In this document: one piece after another, positions 20,243 through 26,849 of the stretch | How the letters are laid out: every line of letters starts with the position of its first letter | How positions within the stretch are numbered: position 1 is the stretch's first letter | Source of the DNA: Pseudarthrobacter sp. L1SW | GTDB lineage: Bacteria; Actinomycetota; Actinomycetes; Actinomycetales; Micrococcaceae | Reading direction: 5' to 3' | Assembly: GCF_020809045.1 (NCBI RefSeq) | Contig: NZ_CP078079.1 | Span: forward strand, 620,001-684,000 | DNA: 64,000 bases | Made by a program: the position numbers and the translations under genes | Notes under the pieces: model-generated | What the model was told of the DNA's origin: nothing | Database searches by the model: none | The model's input: only the letters and a program-made list of their open reading frames with translations

Positions 20243-20860
20243 TCAGCCCAGGGGCCCGGGTTCCTCCACCGGCGACCGATTGCCGCGGCGCCGGGTCACG
20301 ATCACACCGACGACGGCGCCCACCACCAGCCCGAGCGCCACGCCGATGAGCGAGCTGGCCCAGAACGGCAGTCTGGTTGCCGAGCCGGTGAAGTAGCCCA
20401 GGCCAACCAGCCAGCAAGCCCACAGCAACGCCCCGAGGCCCGCGCACAGGCTAAATCCGCGCACGGAAACGTTGGCTATGCCGGCCGCCGCAGAGGTGGC
20501 CAGCCGCCCGCCGGGGATGAACCTGGCCCCGATGATGGTCCCGTAGGTGGATGAGCGGCCGGCTTTGGCGATAGCCTCGTGGATGCCCTGGTGGACCCGC
20601 CGGCCCCACCGCCACCGGTCCAGGACGTGGCTCAGCCGCCGCCGGAAGAGCTGGAAGACCACCATGTCCCCGATCCATGAGGCCAGGGCGGAGAGTATTC
20701 CAACCAGGAATACGTTGGCGCGCCCGTCTGCGGACAGGGCCCCGCCAGTGATTACCACCATCTCGGAGGGGACGGGCGGGAAGATGGCATCACCGAGAAC
20801 CACGGGGATGATCCAGAAATAGATCGCCGTCCCCCAGCTCTCAGCGCTGCCGAAGTCCAT
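20243..20860 (-). CDS. DedA family membrane protein
   Basis: 205 residues from ATG 20860. Hydrophobic segments plus the DedA signatures: FPPVPSEMVVITGGAL near the N-terminus, LGAWIGD-type motif as LASWIGDMVVF, and GARFIPGGRLATSAAAG in the second half (the F-x-R-x-x-P-x-G-R block). DedA proteins act in membrane lipid homeostasis, now linked to undecaprenyl-phosphate or phospholipid movement. Downstream of the SARP gene in the same direction, 79 bases apart; a functional link is not evident. Confidence 0.85.
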   Translation of the reverse strand: MDFGSAESWGTAIYFWIIPVVLGDAIFPPVPSEMVVITGGALSADGRANVFLVGILSALASWIGDMVVFQLFRRRLSHVLDRWRWGRRVHQGIHEAIAKAGRSSTYGTIIGARFIPGGRLATSAAAGIANVSVRGFSLCAGLGALLWACWLVGLGYFTGSATRLPFWASSLIGVALGLVVGAVVGVIVTRRRGNRSPVEEPGPLG

Positions 20861-20939
20861 GGGCACAAGGTACCGCACTTTGGGCGGGATGGCGGCGGGA
20901 TTGCCCGGTTTGCAGGCACACGAAGCGCCCTTTCTGTAC

Positions 20940-21653
20940 TCACCGTGGATGGAACGCGGCCACCAGCCCGGTGAGTTGCGGTGCTGGCTGGACACCGAGT
21001 TCTGCCGCCAGCCGGACAGCAAACATCCGGTAGGCACGGACGGCCGCTGCCCGGTTGCCGGCGGCGAGATGCGCCTGGACCAGGAGGAGGTGGGCGGATT
21101 CGCGAAGCGGCTCGATGTTAACCGCGGACAGTGCCGCGATCACCGCTTTGCCGGGTTCGTTCCCGGCAAGGTACTGCCGGGCCATGAGCTCCAGCGCGCC
21201 AAGGCGCAGCTGCCGCAGCCGCTCCTGTTCAAAGACCACCCAGTCCTCGTACCAGCCGGGCAGCAGTTCAGCCCGGCCAAGATGGTCCAAGTAGCTGTCC
21301 GGAACCTGGATTCCTGGCTGGTCGTGCAGGGTGGCGACCTGCCGCTGCAGGGATGCGACGTCCACGTTCACCGACTCGTCCAGCTCCAGGGTGTCGGCCG
21401 CTGCATGAATCAGGCGCGGAAAGGTGTGGGAGATGCACCAGACTGTGGTGCGCAGGTTCCCGGCGGCTTGCGTTTCGCTGCTTCGCGGCCACAACAGGCC
21501 GGAGAGGAAACTCCTGTGCCGCCGGCCGAGGAGGCCGACACAGGCGATCAGCCGCTGTTCCCGGCTGGCCACCTGGAATGTCTTGGTGCCCTGTTGCAGA
21601 CGCCAGGCCCCCAGCAGGCTTAATTGCCATTCCTGCGCGAGAGCCCCCGTCAT
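20940..21653 (-). CDS. SARP-like transcriptional regulator with BTAD domain
   Basis: 237 residues from ATG 21653 (SD AAGGGGA). N-terminal ~95 residues look like an OmpR-type winged helix in the SARP arrangement (LSLLGAWRLQQGTKTF, QRLIACVGLLGRRHRSFLSG, LWPRSSETQAAGNLRTTVW). The rest is a bacterial transcriptional activation domain: YEDWVVFEQERLRQLRLGAL, AVNIEPLRESAHLLLVQAHL and AVRAYRMFAVRLAAELGVQP are TPR-like helices. Such activators switch on secondary-metabolite clusters. No P-loop or sensor domain. The nearest candidate targets are the two peptide genes and metalloprotease-ATPase gene starting about 600 bases away. Confidence 0.85.
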   Translation of the reverse strand: MTGALAQEWQLSLLGAWRLQQGTKTFQVASREQRLIACVGLLGRRHRSFLSGLLWPRSSETQAAGNLRTTVWCISHTFPRLIHAAADTLELDESVNVDVASLQRQVATLHDQPGIQVPDSYLDHLGRAELLPGWYEDWVVFEQERLRQLRLGALELMARQYLAGNEPGKAVIAALSAVNIEPLRESAHLLLVQAHLAAGNRAAAVRAYRMFAVRLAAELGVQPAPQLTGLVAAFHPR

Positions 21654-21847
21654 GCCATTCCCCTTCAAGCGGCAACGCGTGAAACCCCCAACACCCATCG
21701 TGGCATTTGGGCTGGTGCTGTCAATAACGTTCGAAAGAGAGGGGGAGGCTATTCACCAAAAAGGGGGAAATGATTTCCGCTCCGCAATTTTTCGTTTGCC
21801 TGCTTATCAAGGCGTTTTTGTGCAGGATTCCGGACACGGCGCACGCT

Positions 21848-22048
21848 TCAGGCGGTGGTGCCGGCGTCCTGCTGCAGCAGGTCCAGCCAGCGGCGAACGG
21901 CTCGGACGATGTCGTCAGCACTGCCTGCGGCCTCGATGGATTCACCCTCCTGGCCGGGGCGGCTGGAAATCAGCCGGGCCCGAATGGCCTGGTTTTGTGC
22001 AGGCTCCACCCAAGCGCGGATTACCATCGTGCCTTCGCTGTCCGCCAC
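21848..22048 (-). CDS. Small hypothetical protein of the peptide cassette
   Basis: 66 residues from GTG 22048, or 59 from the in-frame ATG at 22027, which has GAAGG four bases upstream. The protein reads as a strand (VIRAWVEP), a second strand (IRARLISSR) and a C-terminal amphipathic helix (SADDIVRAVRRWLDLLQQ). No cysteine, signal or membrane segment. Unrecognised; it lies between the SARP gene and the divergent peptide genes and could be an adaptor, immunity or regulatory partner. Composition and codon third positions look coding, but its size keeps confidence moderate. Confidence 0.55.
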   Translation of the reverse strand: MADSEGTMVIRAWVEPAQNQAIRARLISSRPGQEGESIEAAGSADDIVRAVRRWLDLLQQDAGTTA

Positions 22049-22141
22049 GGGCGGTGCCTGCTTTCTTTGATCCAGTTATTTCCCAGCAATAAGCGGACAT
22101 ATTACCGCCCGGCATCACCATCCTAAACGCAGCATGTTTGC

Positions 22142-22157
22142 GGGCGGACCTCCGCCC
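22142..22157. promoter_or_regulatory. 16-bp palindrome in the divergent peptide-cassette promoter region
   Basis: GGGCGGA-CC-TCCGCCC, perfect 7-bp arms with only two bases between, so more likely a protein-binding site than an RNA hairpin. It lies midway between the 66-residue gene and the first peptide gene. Confidence 0.4.
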
Positions 22158-22202
22158 CAAAGTTTGAAGCGCTAAAACAACGCCGGAATAACGGCCCAGT
22201 GA

Positions 22203-22223
22203 TGAAAACACGACGGGTTTTCA
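22203..22223. promoter_or_regulatory. Candidate operator upstream of the first peptide gene
   Basis: TGAAAAC-N7-GTTTTCA, perfect 7-bp arms, 40 bases before the ATG of peptide A. AT-rich against a GC-rich background. A TTGACT that could serve as a -35 box begins at 22226. The SARP regulator encoded nearby is the obvious candidate binder, though SARPs usually use direct repeats. Confidence 0.45.
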
Positions 22224-22246
22224 CGTTGACTGAACGGGAGACTTCG

Positions 22247-22258
22247 AAAGGGGGTGAT
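22247..22258 (+). promoter_or_regulatory. Very strong Shine-Dalgarno before peptide A
   Basis: AAAGGGGGTGAT ends four bases before the ATG at 22263 and pairs almost completely with the 16S rRNA 3' end. It fixes the start at 22263 rather than at the in-frame GTG 22254, which lies inside the SD itself. The strength suggests high translation of the peptide. Confidence 0.7.
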
Positions 22259-22262
22259 TGAC

Positions 22263-22460
22263 ATGAAGGAACTCAGCATCCAGGACCTGGCGGGACAGCA
22301 AGCCGAGCTGCTGCCCACGCGGGAGACGCTGTACATCGACGGCAGCTTCGATCTCGCAGGCGTTATGGCCCACAACGCGTCCCTGGCCGTAAACGCCGGT
22401 TCACTGTTCTCGAACGCATACAGCGCTGCGCTGCAAAATGTCCATATAGGCCAGCATTAG
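22263..22460 (+). CDS. Putative precursor peptide A
   Basis: 65 residues from ATG 22263. An acidic/amphipathic N-terminus (MKELSIQDLAGQQAELLP) leads to TRETL, followed by a C-terminal half of alternating small and polar residues: VMAHNASLAVNAGSLFSNA. It has no cysteine, no lysine after residue 2 and no signal peptide. It aligns with peptide B 60 bases downstream through ELLPxRETL and V-x2-N-x-S-x-A-x-N-A-G-S-x2-S-x-A-x3-A-L-Q. The leader-like N-terminus and repetitive core resemble ribosomally made, modified peptides, but no known class fits. A structural or signalling peptide is an alternative. Confidence 0.7.
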   Translation: MKELSIQDLAGQQAELLPTRETLYIDGSFDLAGVMAHNASLAVNAGSLFSNAYSAALQNVHIGQH

Positions 22461-22484
22461 TGCGTTTACCGTGCAATACCTGGA

Positions 22485-22501
22485 CCCGGGTAACGCCCGG
22501 G
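22485..22501 (+). promoter_or_regulatory. Hairpin in front of peptide B
   Basis: CCCGGG-TAACG-CCCGGG, a short strong stem-loop 18 bases before the peptide B start and 24 bases after the peptide A stop. It could pause transcription or protect the 3' end of the peptide A message. Confidence 0.45.
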
Positions 22502-22519
22502 GGAGAGGGCTGAGGTGCA

Positions 22520-22723
22520 ATGACCACTTCACCCGAGCTACTACCTGGGGATCTCGACGCCGAAGGCCTGGAACTGCTTCCCGCGAGGGAAACCCTGTGC
22601 TGCTTCGACATCAACATCTCGCCGGTAATCGCAGTCAACCTTTCGATGGCCATCAATGCGGGGTCGATCGGTTCCGTCGCGAATGCCGGCGCTCTCCAGG
22701 AACTGCTGGTGCTGGAAGAGTAA
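22520..22723 (+). CDS. Putative precursor peptide B
   Basis: 67 residues from ATG 22520, preceded by a GAGGTG SD. N-terminus acidic and leucine-rich, then ELLPARETL, then C-C-F-D-I and the Asn/Ala/Ser repeat-like stretch VIAVNLSMAINAGSIGS, ending ALQELLVLEE. It is a diverged paralogue of peptide A; the main differences are the Cys-Cys pair after RETL and an acidic instead of His/Gln tail. The adjacent cysteines are the only obvious sites for redox or thioether chemistry in the cassette. Function unknown. Confidence 0.7.
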   Translation: MTTSPELLPGDLDAEGLELLPARETLCCFDINISPVIAVNLSMAINAGSIGSVANAGALQELLVLEE

Positions 22724-22746
22724 TCCGGCATATTCCGAAAAACCCG

Positions 22747-22778
22747 GTGGGCATGCTCCAACGCCGGAGCGTGCCCAC
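22747..22778 (+). terminator. Intercistronic stem-loop between peptide B and the protease-ATPase gene
   Basis: 13-bp arms GTGGGCATGCTCC / GGAGCGTGCCCAC (one G-T wobble) around a six-base loop, 23 bases after the peptide B stop and 33 bases before the next start. There is no U-tract, so partial termination or RNA processing that favours the peptide part of the transcript is likely. Confidence 0.55.
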
Positions 22779-22811
22779 TACCCGATTGAGGCTCAGCTTA
22801 TTGGTGGAAAT

Positions 22812-25133
22812 GTGGCAACGGCACCGGAGGCATCATTCGACCAGCGTTGGACTCCTGCGCCTGGACTTGTCTTCCTCGGCCAGGTCGAGGGGTCGGGGTT
22901 GAGGGAGCGCAGCTTCCTGCTGAAACGCGGCGACGGCCAGGTTGTCCAGCTTTCGGAACTGCTCCACCTGGTCATGGTTTCAATTTCGCCGGATAAGCCC
23001 CTTCCGCAGGCAGCCCGGGAAATCAGCGCCACCTACGGCCGGGAACTGGGTGCGAGCGGGCTTAGTTACCTTCTCCGCGCCAGACTGGCGCCGCTGGGGC
23101 TGGTCACCGACGCCGCAGTTGACCCTGCCCAGCTTCCGGGACCCCCAACAGCCGACCCGTTGCTCGCGCTGCGGTTGCGGGGAACCCTCCTTCCCGAAAA
23201 GGCGGTAAATAACCTGGCCCGGCTCCTGTCACCGTTGTTCTGGCCCCCCGTGGTGGCGGCAGTCCTGGTGGCGCTGGCCGTCGTCGATGCCCTGATGCTT
23301 GCCAGAGCCGACTTCCTGGCATCGCTGCAGCAAGTCTTCCTCGCCCCGGCGCTGCTGCTTGGCATCTTTGCCCTCCTGACGGCAGGAGCGGTGTTCCACG
23401 AACTGGGGCATGCAACAGCCTGCCGGTATGGCGGCGCACGGCCGGGTGTTATCGGAGTCGGCGTCTACCTGGTCTTTCCCGCTCTGTTCACGAACGTGAC
23501 GGACTCCTACCGCCTTGGCCGTGGTGGCAGGATACGCACGGACCTTGGCGGGCTGTACTTCAACTGCCTGTGCCTGCTCGCCTTCGGCGCCGCCTACCTG
23601 GCATCGGGCCAGGGGTTTTTCCTGCTGGCGGCAGCATTGATGCACGTCGGGATGGTGCAGCAGCTGATCCCCACCCTGCGCTTTGACGGCTACTTTGTCC
23701 TGGCGGACATAGCGGGCGTCCCGGACCTGTTCAACCGGATCCGGCCTGTTCTGCTAAGCCTTGTGCCCGGTCGTCCCGCGGAACCGAAGGTCAAGGAGCT
23801 CCGCCCCTTTGCCCGGCGTATCGTGACGGCATGGGTGGTCACCGTTGTGCCGCTCCTGGTGTTTGCGTTCGGGTGGATGGTGCTGAACCTGCCTTTCATC
23901 CTGGAGCAGACGGCACGTGCTGTCCGGGAACACCTAGGGACTGCAGTCCGCGCGGTCGGGGCAGGGGACCCCGCCGCCGCGGCGCTCGCCGTCCTGTCCG
24001 TCCTCCTGCTGTCGCTGCCGGTGATCGGCCTGGGGATCCTGGTGTACCGGCTGCTGCGGGTCCTCCTCACCTTGCTCCACCGCCTGGCGGCCCGAGCCTT
24101 CACTCCCTCCGCGGGCAAGCCATCCATGAAGAAGCCGTCACAGAAAGGAATCCCGGCCATGGCTATCGATGTCCCCCCCGCCGCTGCGCACGACGACAGC
24201 GTTCCCACCCTTCAGGACTTCCTTGCCGACAGGCTGCAGCCGCCGTCCGTCCTGGCGGAGGCGGGCTGGCAGGGCGCCCTTCGCCGGCTTACCGGAAACT
24301 CCATCAGCGCTGCCCCCGGGCGCCGTGAACGCCTGCACCTAAAGGCTATCGAAGACGTCCAGCGCCGACTGGACGGGCCCCGAACGGTGGTAGTGGTGAA
24401 CCCCAAGGGCGGCGCCCACAAGACCACTGCCACCCTGCTCCTCGCCGCCACCATGGGAACCCAGCGCGGCGGCTACACGCTTGCGTGGGACAACAACGAA
24501 ACGCGGGGCACCTTGGGCTGGCGCGCGCCGCTGGCCGGCCACGCCAGGACGGCCGTTGACCTGTTGCAGGAGGTGGACCGCTTCGACGATCCCGTCCGTG
24601 GCCGGATCGGGGATCTGGACCGTTACGTGCGCTACCAGGGCTCAACGCAGTTCGACGTGCTCGCCTCGGACGAGGACGCGGCGGGGGCGGCCACCATTGG
24701 CAGCAGCGAGTTCAACCGGCTGCATGCTGCCCTGCGCCGGTTCTACCGGATTATCCTGGTGGACACCGGCAACAACATGCGGGCCTCCAACTGGGAAGCA
24801 GCGGTGGCGGCGGCGGACGGGCTGGTCATCGTTTCAACCCTCAGGGAGGACACGGTCGCCAGCGCCGTATGGCTCGTTGACGGACTGCGCGAACGCGGAT
24901 TCGACGCGAAGGTCCGCAACGCTGTCACATTGCTTGCCGGGCCGTCGCGGGAGACCGACCTGCAGCTCCATGCCAAGGCCCACAACCACTTTGCCGGACT
25001 GACGAGGGAAGTCCTGGACGTCCCCTACGACCGGTCCCTCGTCTCCGGCGCGCGGCTGAACTACCAGGCGCTGCTGCCGGAAACGCGAGAAGCCTGGCTG
25101 CATGCCTCCGCTGCCGTAATGCGGGGCCTGTAA
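22812..25133 (+). CDS. RRE-like/M50 membrane metalloprotease fused to ParA/MinD-like ATPase
   Basis: One uninterrupted frame of 773 codons from GTG 22812 (SD GGTGGA). Residues ~42-100 (VVQLSELLHLVMVSIS, LSYLLRARLAPLGLV) look like a PqqD/RRE-type winged helix. Residues ~140-430 hold at least six membrane segments with FHELGH (196-200) and, 90 residues on, LRFDGYFVLAD: the zinc-binding HExxH and the second metal-ligand motif of M50/S2P-type proteases. After a Lys/Pro-rich linker (~431-449), residues ~450-773 form a ParA/MinD-like ATPase with KGGAHKTT (532-539), AWDNNETRGTLG and ILVDTGNNMRA as Walker A, switch and Walker B equivalents. An internal ATG at 24159 with AAAGGA upstream could also give the ATPase alone. 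Likely processes or exports the peptides encoded just upstream. Confidence 0.75.
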   Translation: MATAPEASFDQRWTPAPGLVFLGQVEGSGLRERSFLLKRGDGQVVQLSELLHLVMVSISPDKPLPQAAREISATYGRELGASGLSYLLRARLAPLGLVTDAAVDPAQLPGPPTADPLLALRLRGTLLPEKAVNNLARLLSPLFWPPVVAAVLVALAVVDALMLARADFLASLQQVFLAPALLLGIFALLTAGAVFHELGHATACRYGGARPGVIGVGVYLVFPALFTNVTDSYRLGRGGRIRTDLGGLYFNCLCLLAFGAAYLASGQGFFLLAAALMHVGMVQQLIPTLRFDGYFVLADIAGVPDLFNRIRPVLLSLVPGRPAEPKVKELRPFARRIVTAWVVTVVPLLVFAFGWMVLNLPFILEQTARAVREHLGTAVRAVGAGDPAAAALAVLSVLLLSLPVIGLGILVYRLLRVLLTLLHRLAARAFTPSAGKPSMKKPSQKGIPAMAIDVPPAAAHDDSVPTLQDFLADRLQPPSVLAEAGWQGALRRLTGNSISAAPGRRERLHLKAIEDVQRRLDGPRTVVVVNPKGGAHKTTATLLLAATMGTQRGGYTLAWDNNETRGTLGWRAPLAGHARTAVDLLQEVDRFDDPVRGRIGDLDRYVRYQGSTQFDVLASDEDAAGAATIGSSEFNRLHAALRRFYRIILVDTGNNMRASNWEAAVAAADGLVIVSTLREDTVASAVWLVDGLRERGFDAKVRNAVTLLAGPSRETDLQLHAKAHNHFAGLTREVLDVPYDRSLVSGARLNYQALLPETREAWLHASAAVMRGL
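24143..24161 (+). promoter_or_regulatory. Possible internal translation start for the ATPase part
   Basis: AAAGGA at 24143-24148 precedes an in-frame ATG at 24159 by ten bases, exactly at the boundary between the membrane protease region and the ATPase region. If used, the cell makes both the fusion and a free ~324-residue ATPase. In the alternative, protease and ATPase are ancestrally separate genes whose stop codon has been lost. Confidence 0.4.
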
Positions 25134-25136
25134 CCG

Positions 25137-26120
25137 TCAGCGGCGGCCCCGGGCCGCCTTGCTGAGTTCAAGCCGGCTGCGATATTCCACGGGCTCGCCG
25201 GTAATCGGATCCCTGAAGCGGATGCCGCGGGCCAGCAGCTGGAGCGGCTGGCTGTAGTCGTCCGGGGCTTTGTCCAGCAGCTCCGGATAGAAGGCATCGT
25301 TGATGATGCCCAGGCCGAGGGACGCCATGTGCACCCGCAGCTGGTGGGTCTTTCCGGTGTGCGGCTCCAGCCGGTACCGCGCGAGGCGCCGGGGACAGCC
25401 TGATGCCGCGGCTGTGGCGCCGGAGGCACCCGACGAAGCGCCGGCGTCGAACGTTTCCAACTGTTCGATCCGTGTTTCCGCGTTGGGTTCACCGTCCACC
25501 ACTTCGGCGAGCAGGTAGCTGCGGGACTTGGTCATCCTATTGCGGACCACCACGGGAAATTCGACGGCGGCGTGGCCGGGGGCAGGGTGGGCTGCGGCGA
25601 CGCATTCGTACTCCTTTTGCACCTGGCGCTTCTCGAAGAGCACCTGGTACTTGCCGCGGGTCTGCGGATTGGTGGAGAACAGCAGTACGCCCGCGGTCAT
25701 CCGGTCAAGCCGGTGCATGGGGATCAGGTCCGGCAGTTCCAGTTGGTTGCGCAGCCGCACCAGTGCGGACTCCTGGATGTACGTGCCGCCGGGGGTGGTG
25801 GGCAGGAAGTGCGGTTTGTCCACCACCAGCAGGTGCTCGTCCTGGTGCAGGATGCTGATGTCCACCGGGATCCGCGTCTCCGGCGGCAGGCTGCGGTAGT
25901 ACCAGATGAAGGTGTGCTCCTGGAGGGGAGTGGCCCGGTCCAGCGGTATCCCGCCCTCGCCCACGATCTCGCCGGCGTCGAACCTGTCCTCGATGCCCTG
26001 CGGATCGATGTGCCCCCAGCGGTGCATCATGTAGTCCATGGCCGTGTCCCAGGGGCCCTCCTCCGGCAGGCGCAGGCGGGTGGCGTTCACGCCGTCGCGC
26101 ACGGGGAGGGGGGATTGCAT
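25137..26120 (-). CDS. RluA-family RNA pseudouridine synthase
   Basis: 327 residues from ATG 26120. The RluA catalytic block is M-H-R-L-D-R-M-T-A-G-V, with the aspartate that attacks uridine; upstream LLVVDKPHFLPTTP and downstream KEYECVA and GKTHQLRVHMASLGLGI are the other family motifs. Modifies uridines in rRNA or tRNA; which one is not evident. It lacks an obvious S4 domain, although the first ~90 residues (YMMHRWGHIDPQGIEDRF, GEIVG) may be a degenerate one. Ends three bases from the converging protease-ATPase gene. Confidence 0.88.
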   Translation of the reverse strand: MQSPLPVRDGVNATRLRLPEEGPWDTAMDYMMHRWGHIDPQGIEDRFDAGEIVGEGGIPLDRATPLQEHTFIWYYRSLPPETRIPVDISILHQDEHLLVVDKPHFLPTTPGGTYIQESALVRLRNQLELPDLIPMHRLDRMTAGVLLFSTNPQTRGKYQVLFEKRQVQKEYECVAAAHPAPGHAAVEFPVVVRNRMTKSRSYLLAEVVDGEPNAETRIEQLETFDAGASSGASGATAAASGCPRRLARYRLEPHTGKTHQLRVHMASLGLGIINDAFYPELLDKAPDDYSQPLQLLARGIRFRDPITGEPVEYRSRLELSKAARGRR

Positions 26121-26183
26121 CACCGGTCCATTCTACCGGCGCCGCTGATGGCCCGGGACCTAAAACCGACGGCAAAAAAGTTC

Positions 26184-26213
26184 TTGACAATAAAAGTTGT
26201 CGGTAGCAATACT
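26184..26213 (+). promoter_or_regulatory. Promoter with embedded operator for the ArsR-type gene
   Basis: TTGACA (26184-26189) and AATACT (26208-26213) are separated by 18 bases. The start codon is at 26220, so the predicted transcript begins at or within a base or two of the ATG. GACAA-N6-TTGTC (26186-26201) overlaps the -35 box and spacer, a suitable site for autorepression by the ArsR-type protein. Confidence 0.65.
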
Positions 26214-26219
26214 GGAAAC

Positions 26220-26849
26220 ATGTTGGAGATAGCGGTCATCGAGGACCCGGCGGCGGCCGAGGTATCACTGGATCCCATCCGTACCCGGATTCTCCGTGAG
26301 CTAGTCCAGCCGGCGTCGGCCACCCAGCTCGCGGTACGGCTGGCGCTGCCGAGGCAGAAGGTCAACTACCACCTCAAAGCACTGGAGAAGCATGGCCTGG
26401 TGGAGCTGGTGGAGGAGCGGCGCAAGGGCAACGTGACGGAGCGCATCCTCCAGGCAACGGCCTCGTCCTACTTGATCTCGCCGCAGGCGCTGGCGTCGAT
26501 CTCCCCGGATCCGGGCCGCTTTTCCAGCCATTTCTCGGCGTTCTGGCTGCTGGCGCTGGCAGGCCGGATGGTCCAGGAAATGGGGAAGCTGATTGCCGGT
26601 GCGGCCGCGGCCCGCCAGAAGCTGGCCACTTTCGCGGTGGACGGGGAAGTCACCTTCCGGACTGCCGCTGACCGGGCAGCCTTCGCCGAAGAGCTCGGCG
26701 TGGAGGTCACCCGGCTGGTGGACAAATACCACGACGGTGAGGCACCCCGCGGGCGGCGGCACCGCCTGGTGGTGGCCCTCCACCCCGTCCTCAAACCGGC
26801 CAAAGAAACCACGGAAACCCCCTCAGGCAAGGAGCAGGACAATGACTGA
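26220..26849 (+). CDS. ArsR-type winged-helix transcriptional regulator
   Basis: 209 residues from ATG 26220. N-terminal winged helix: LDPIRTRILRELVQPASATQ, LALPRQKVNYHLKALEKHGL and LVELVEERRKGNVTERIL. The C-terminal ~110 residues are helical (FSAFWLLALAGRMVQEMGKL) without the CxC metal site of metal-sensing ArsR proteins, so the signal is probably a small organic molecule or none. The stop overlaps the start of the SRPBCC gene by eight bases (ATGACTGA), a common regulator/SRPBCC pairing. No SD is visible, in line with a leaderless transcript. Confidence 0.85.
   Translation: MLEIAVIEDPAAAEVSLDPIRTRILRELVQPASATQLAVRLALPRQKVNYHLKALEKHGLVELVEERRKGNVTERILQATASSYLISPQALASISPDPGRFSSHFSAFWLLALAGRMVQEMGKLIAGAAAARQKLATFAVDGEVTFRTAADRAAFAEELGVEVTRLVDKYHDGEAPRGRRHRLVVALHPVLKPAKETTETPSGKEQDND

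Noticed and set aside
20143..20447. Short Arg/Pro-rich frames near the DedA gene end
   Set aside because: Typical GC-rich noise; no SD and no conserved pattern.
22471..22902. Further small frames overlapping peptide B and its flanks
   Set aside because: They lack an SD and the ELLPxRETL/Asn-Ala-Ser pattern, and overlap the better-supported peptide B and protease starts.
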